From an uncultured Clostridia bacterium (GTDB lineage: Bacteria > Bacillota > Clostridia > Peptostreptococcales > Anaerovoracaceae), in contig CALDNM010000248.1 of NCBI GenBank assembly GCA_937915045.1, positions 1 through 6,328 on the forward strand: a stretch of DNA of 6,328 bases, read 5' to 3'. The notes below the pieces were generated by a model. It was not told the origin of the DNA, searched no databases, and saw nothing but the letters and a program-made list of their open reading frames with translations. Shown piece by piece: positions 6,008-6,328 of the stretch. The stretch's first letter is position 1, and the number at the start of each line of letters is the position of its first letter. Position numbers and translations under genes: made by a program.

Positions 6008-6265
6008 TCAGCGTTCGATCTTTGTTTCACGGCAGAGGGAGTCGATCTCTTTTCTGCAGAAAAACTCAAAGCATACTGCCGAGACGATCGCGAATACATA
6101 ATCAACGGCTGTACCGGCTGCTGAAGCTGTCTCCGCAAAGGTCGCTAATGTAAACATAAGTGTTGAGATGAAGCTTACCAGTGCTCCTACATTGAGCCAG
6201 TTTGTCCTTTCAACTCTTGCTGCTCCGAAATAAGTTTTGTCATTCATCATTGTTCTGTTTTCCAT
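6008..6265 (-). CDS. Small two-helix membrane protein, unknown function
   Basis: 85 residues, start ATG at 6265 reading leftward, stop TGA at 6010-6008. On the minus strand AGGAGGT (6279-6273) lies 7 nt before the start, an ideal Shine-Dalgarno sequence and the main reason to believe the gene is real despite its size. Two hydrophobic stretches, about residues 24-46 and 48-69, are joined by a short turn containing Glu45. The flanks are polar and basic (residues 17-20 A-R-V-E-R at the N-side; R-K-E-I and R-E-T-K-I-E-R at the C-side), which predicts a helical hairpin with both ends in the cytoplasm. Three cysteines (65, 70, 78) are near the second helix and tail. I recognise no family. It is convergent with purC; what lies upstream is beyond the window apart from a dyad at 6289-6307. 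A small holin- or regulator-like membrane peptide are possibilities without direct support. Confidence 0.75.
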   Translation of the reverse strand: MENRTMMNDKTYFGAARVERTNWLNVGALVSFISTLMFTLATFAETASAAGTAVDYVFAIVSAVCFEFFCRKEIDSLCRETKIER

Positions 6266-6288
6266 AATGAATACCTCCTCATATTGTC

Positions 6289-6307
6289 AAATACAAATTG
6301 TGTATTT
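6289..6307. promoter_or_regulatory. Inverted repeat upstream of the small membrane protein gene
   Basis: AAATACA (6289-6295) and TGTATTT (6301-6307) form a perfect 7-bp dyad with a 5-base spacer, located 23 bases upstream of the minus-strand start codon. It is a plausible operator. A minus-strand promoter using TTGAAA (6312-6307) and GACAAT (6288-6283) would put the transcription start inside the Shine-Dalgarno sequence, so the actual promoter probably lies farther right, at or beyond the window edge. Confidence 0.35.
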
Positions 6308-6328
6308 TTCAATGTTCTTTAACTGTAG

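Noticed and set aside
5916..6101. Plus-strand open frame of 61 codons after purC
   Set aside because: It begins within the purC terminator hairpin, has no ribosome binding site and overlaps the better supported minus-strand small gene.
6283..6312. TTGAAA / GACAAT as promoter of the small membrane protein gene, with the dyad filling the spacer
   Set aside because: It would place the transcription start within the Shine-Dalgarno sequence, leaving no functional leader.

Overview
This is an ordinary chromosomal stretch of a bacterium, most likely an anaerobic Firmicute of the class Clostridia. The supporting signs are strong AGGAGG-type ribosome binding sites, compact spacing, strong intrinsic terminators, sigma-A-like promoter elements and the mix of gene families. 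I cannot assign a genus. No phage, transposon, CRISPR, tRNA or rRNA signature is visible.

Layout, left to right. The 3' part of a GNAT-family N-acetyltransferase gene runs in from the left edge and stops at 356. A short gap with a candidate promoter leads to a 501-residue FMN-binding, glutamate-synthase-related protein (431-1936), which is closed by a strong terminator. A neurotransmitter:sodium symporter (NSS) family transporter (2078-3499) follows, also closed by a strong terminator. A MATE-family multidrug/cation antiporter (3585-4952) seems to have its own promoter placed so close to the start codon that its mRNA may be leaderless. purC (SAICAR synthetase, 5011-5883) has an extended -10 promoter just after the MATE stop codon and ends in a third strong terminator. 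On the minus strand, convergent with purC, lies a small two-helix membrane protein gene (6265-6008) with a textbook Shine-Dalgarno sequence.

The genes look like separate transcription units rather than one pathway. The first two full genes could be linked through amino-acid nitrogen metabolism (an FMN GltS-type domain and an amino-acid type Na+ symporter), but the terminator between them argues against a simple operon. MATE and purC have no terminator between them, so some readthrough is possible, but no functional link is evident.

The points most worth a second look are: the stand-alone GltS-domain protein, which lacks the usual 3Fe-4S cysteine motif and instead has an N-terminal CX2CX3CX3C cluster; the possible leaderless MATE start; the NSS transporter with glycine where the extracellular gate arginine normally sits; and the uncharacterised small membrane protein with a dyad upstream. 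I found no convincing evidence of a wholly new multi-gene system.
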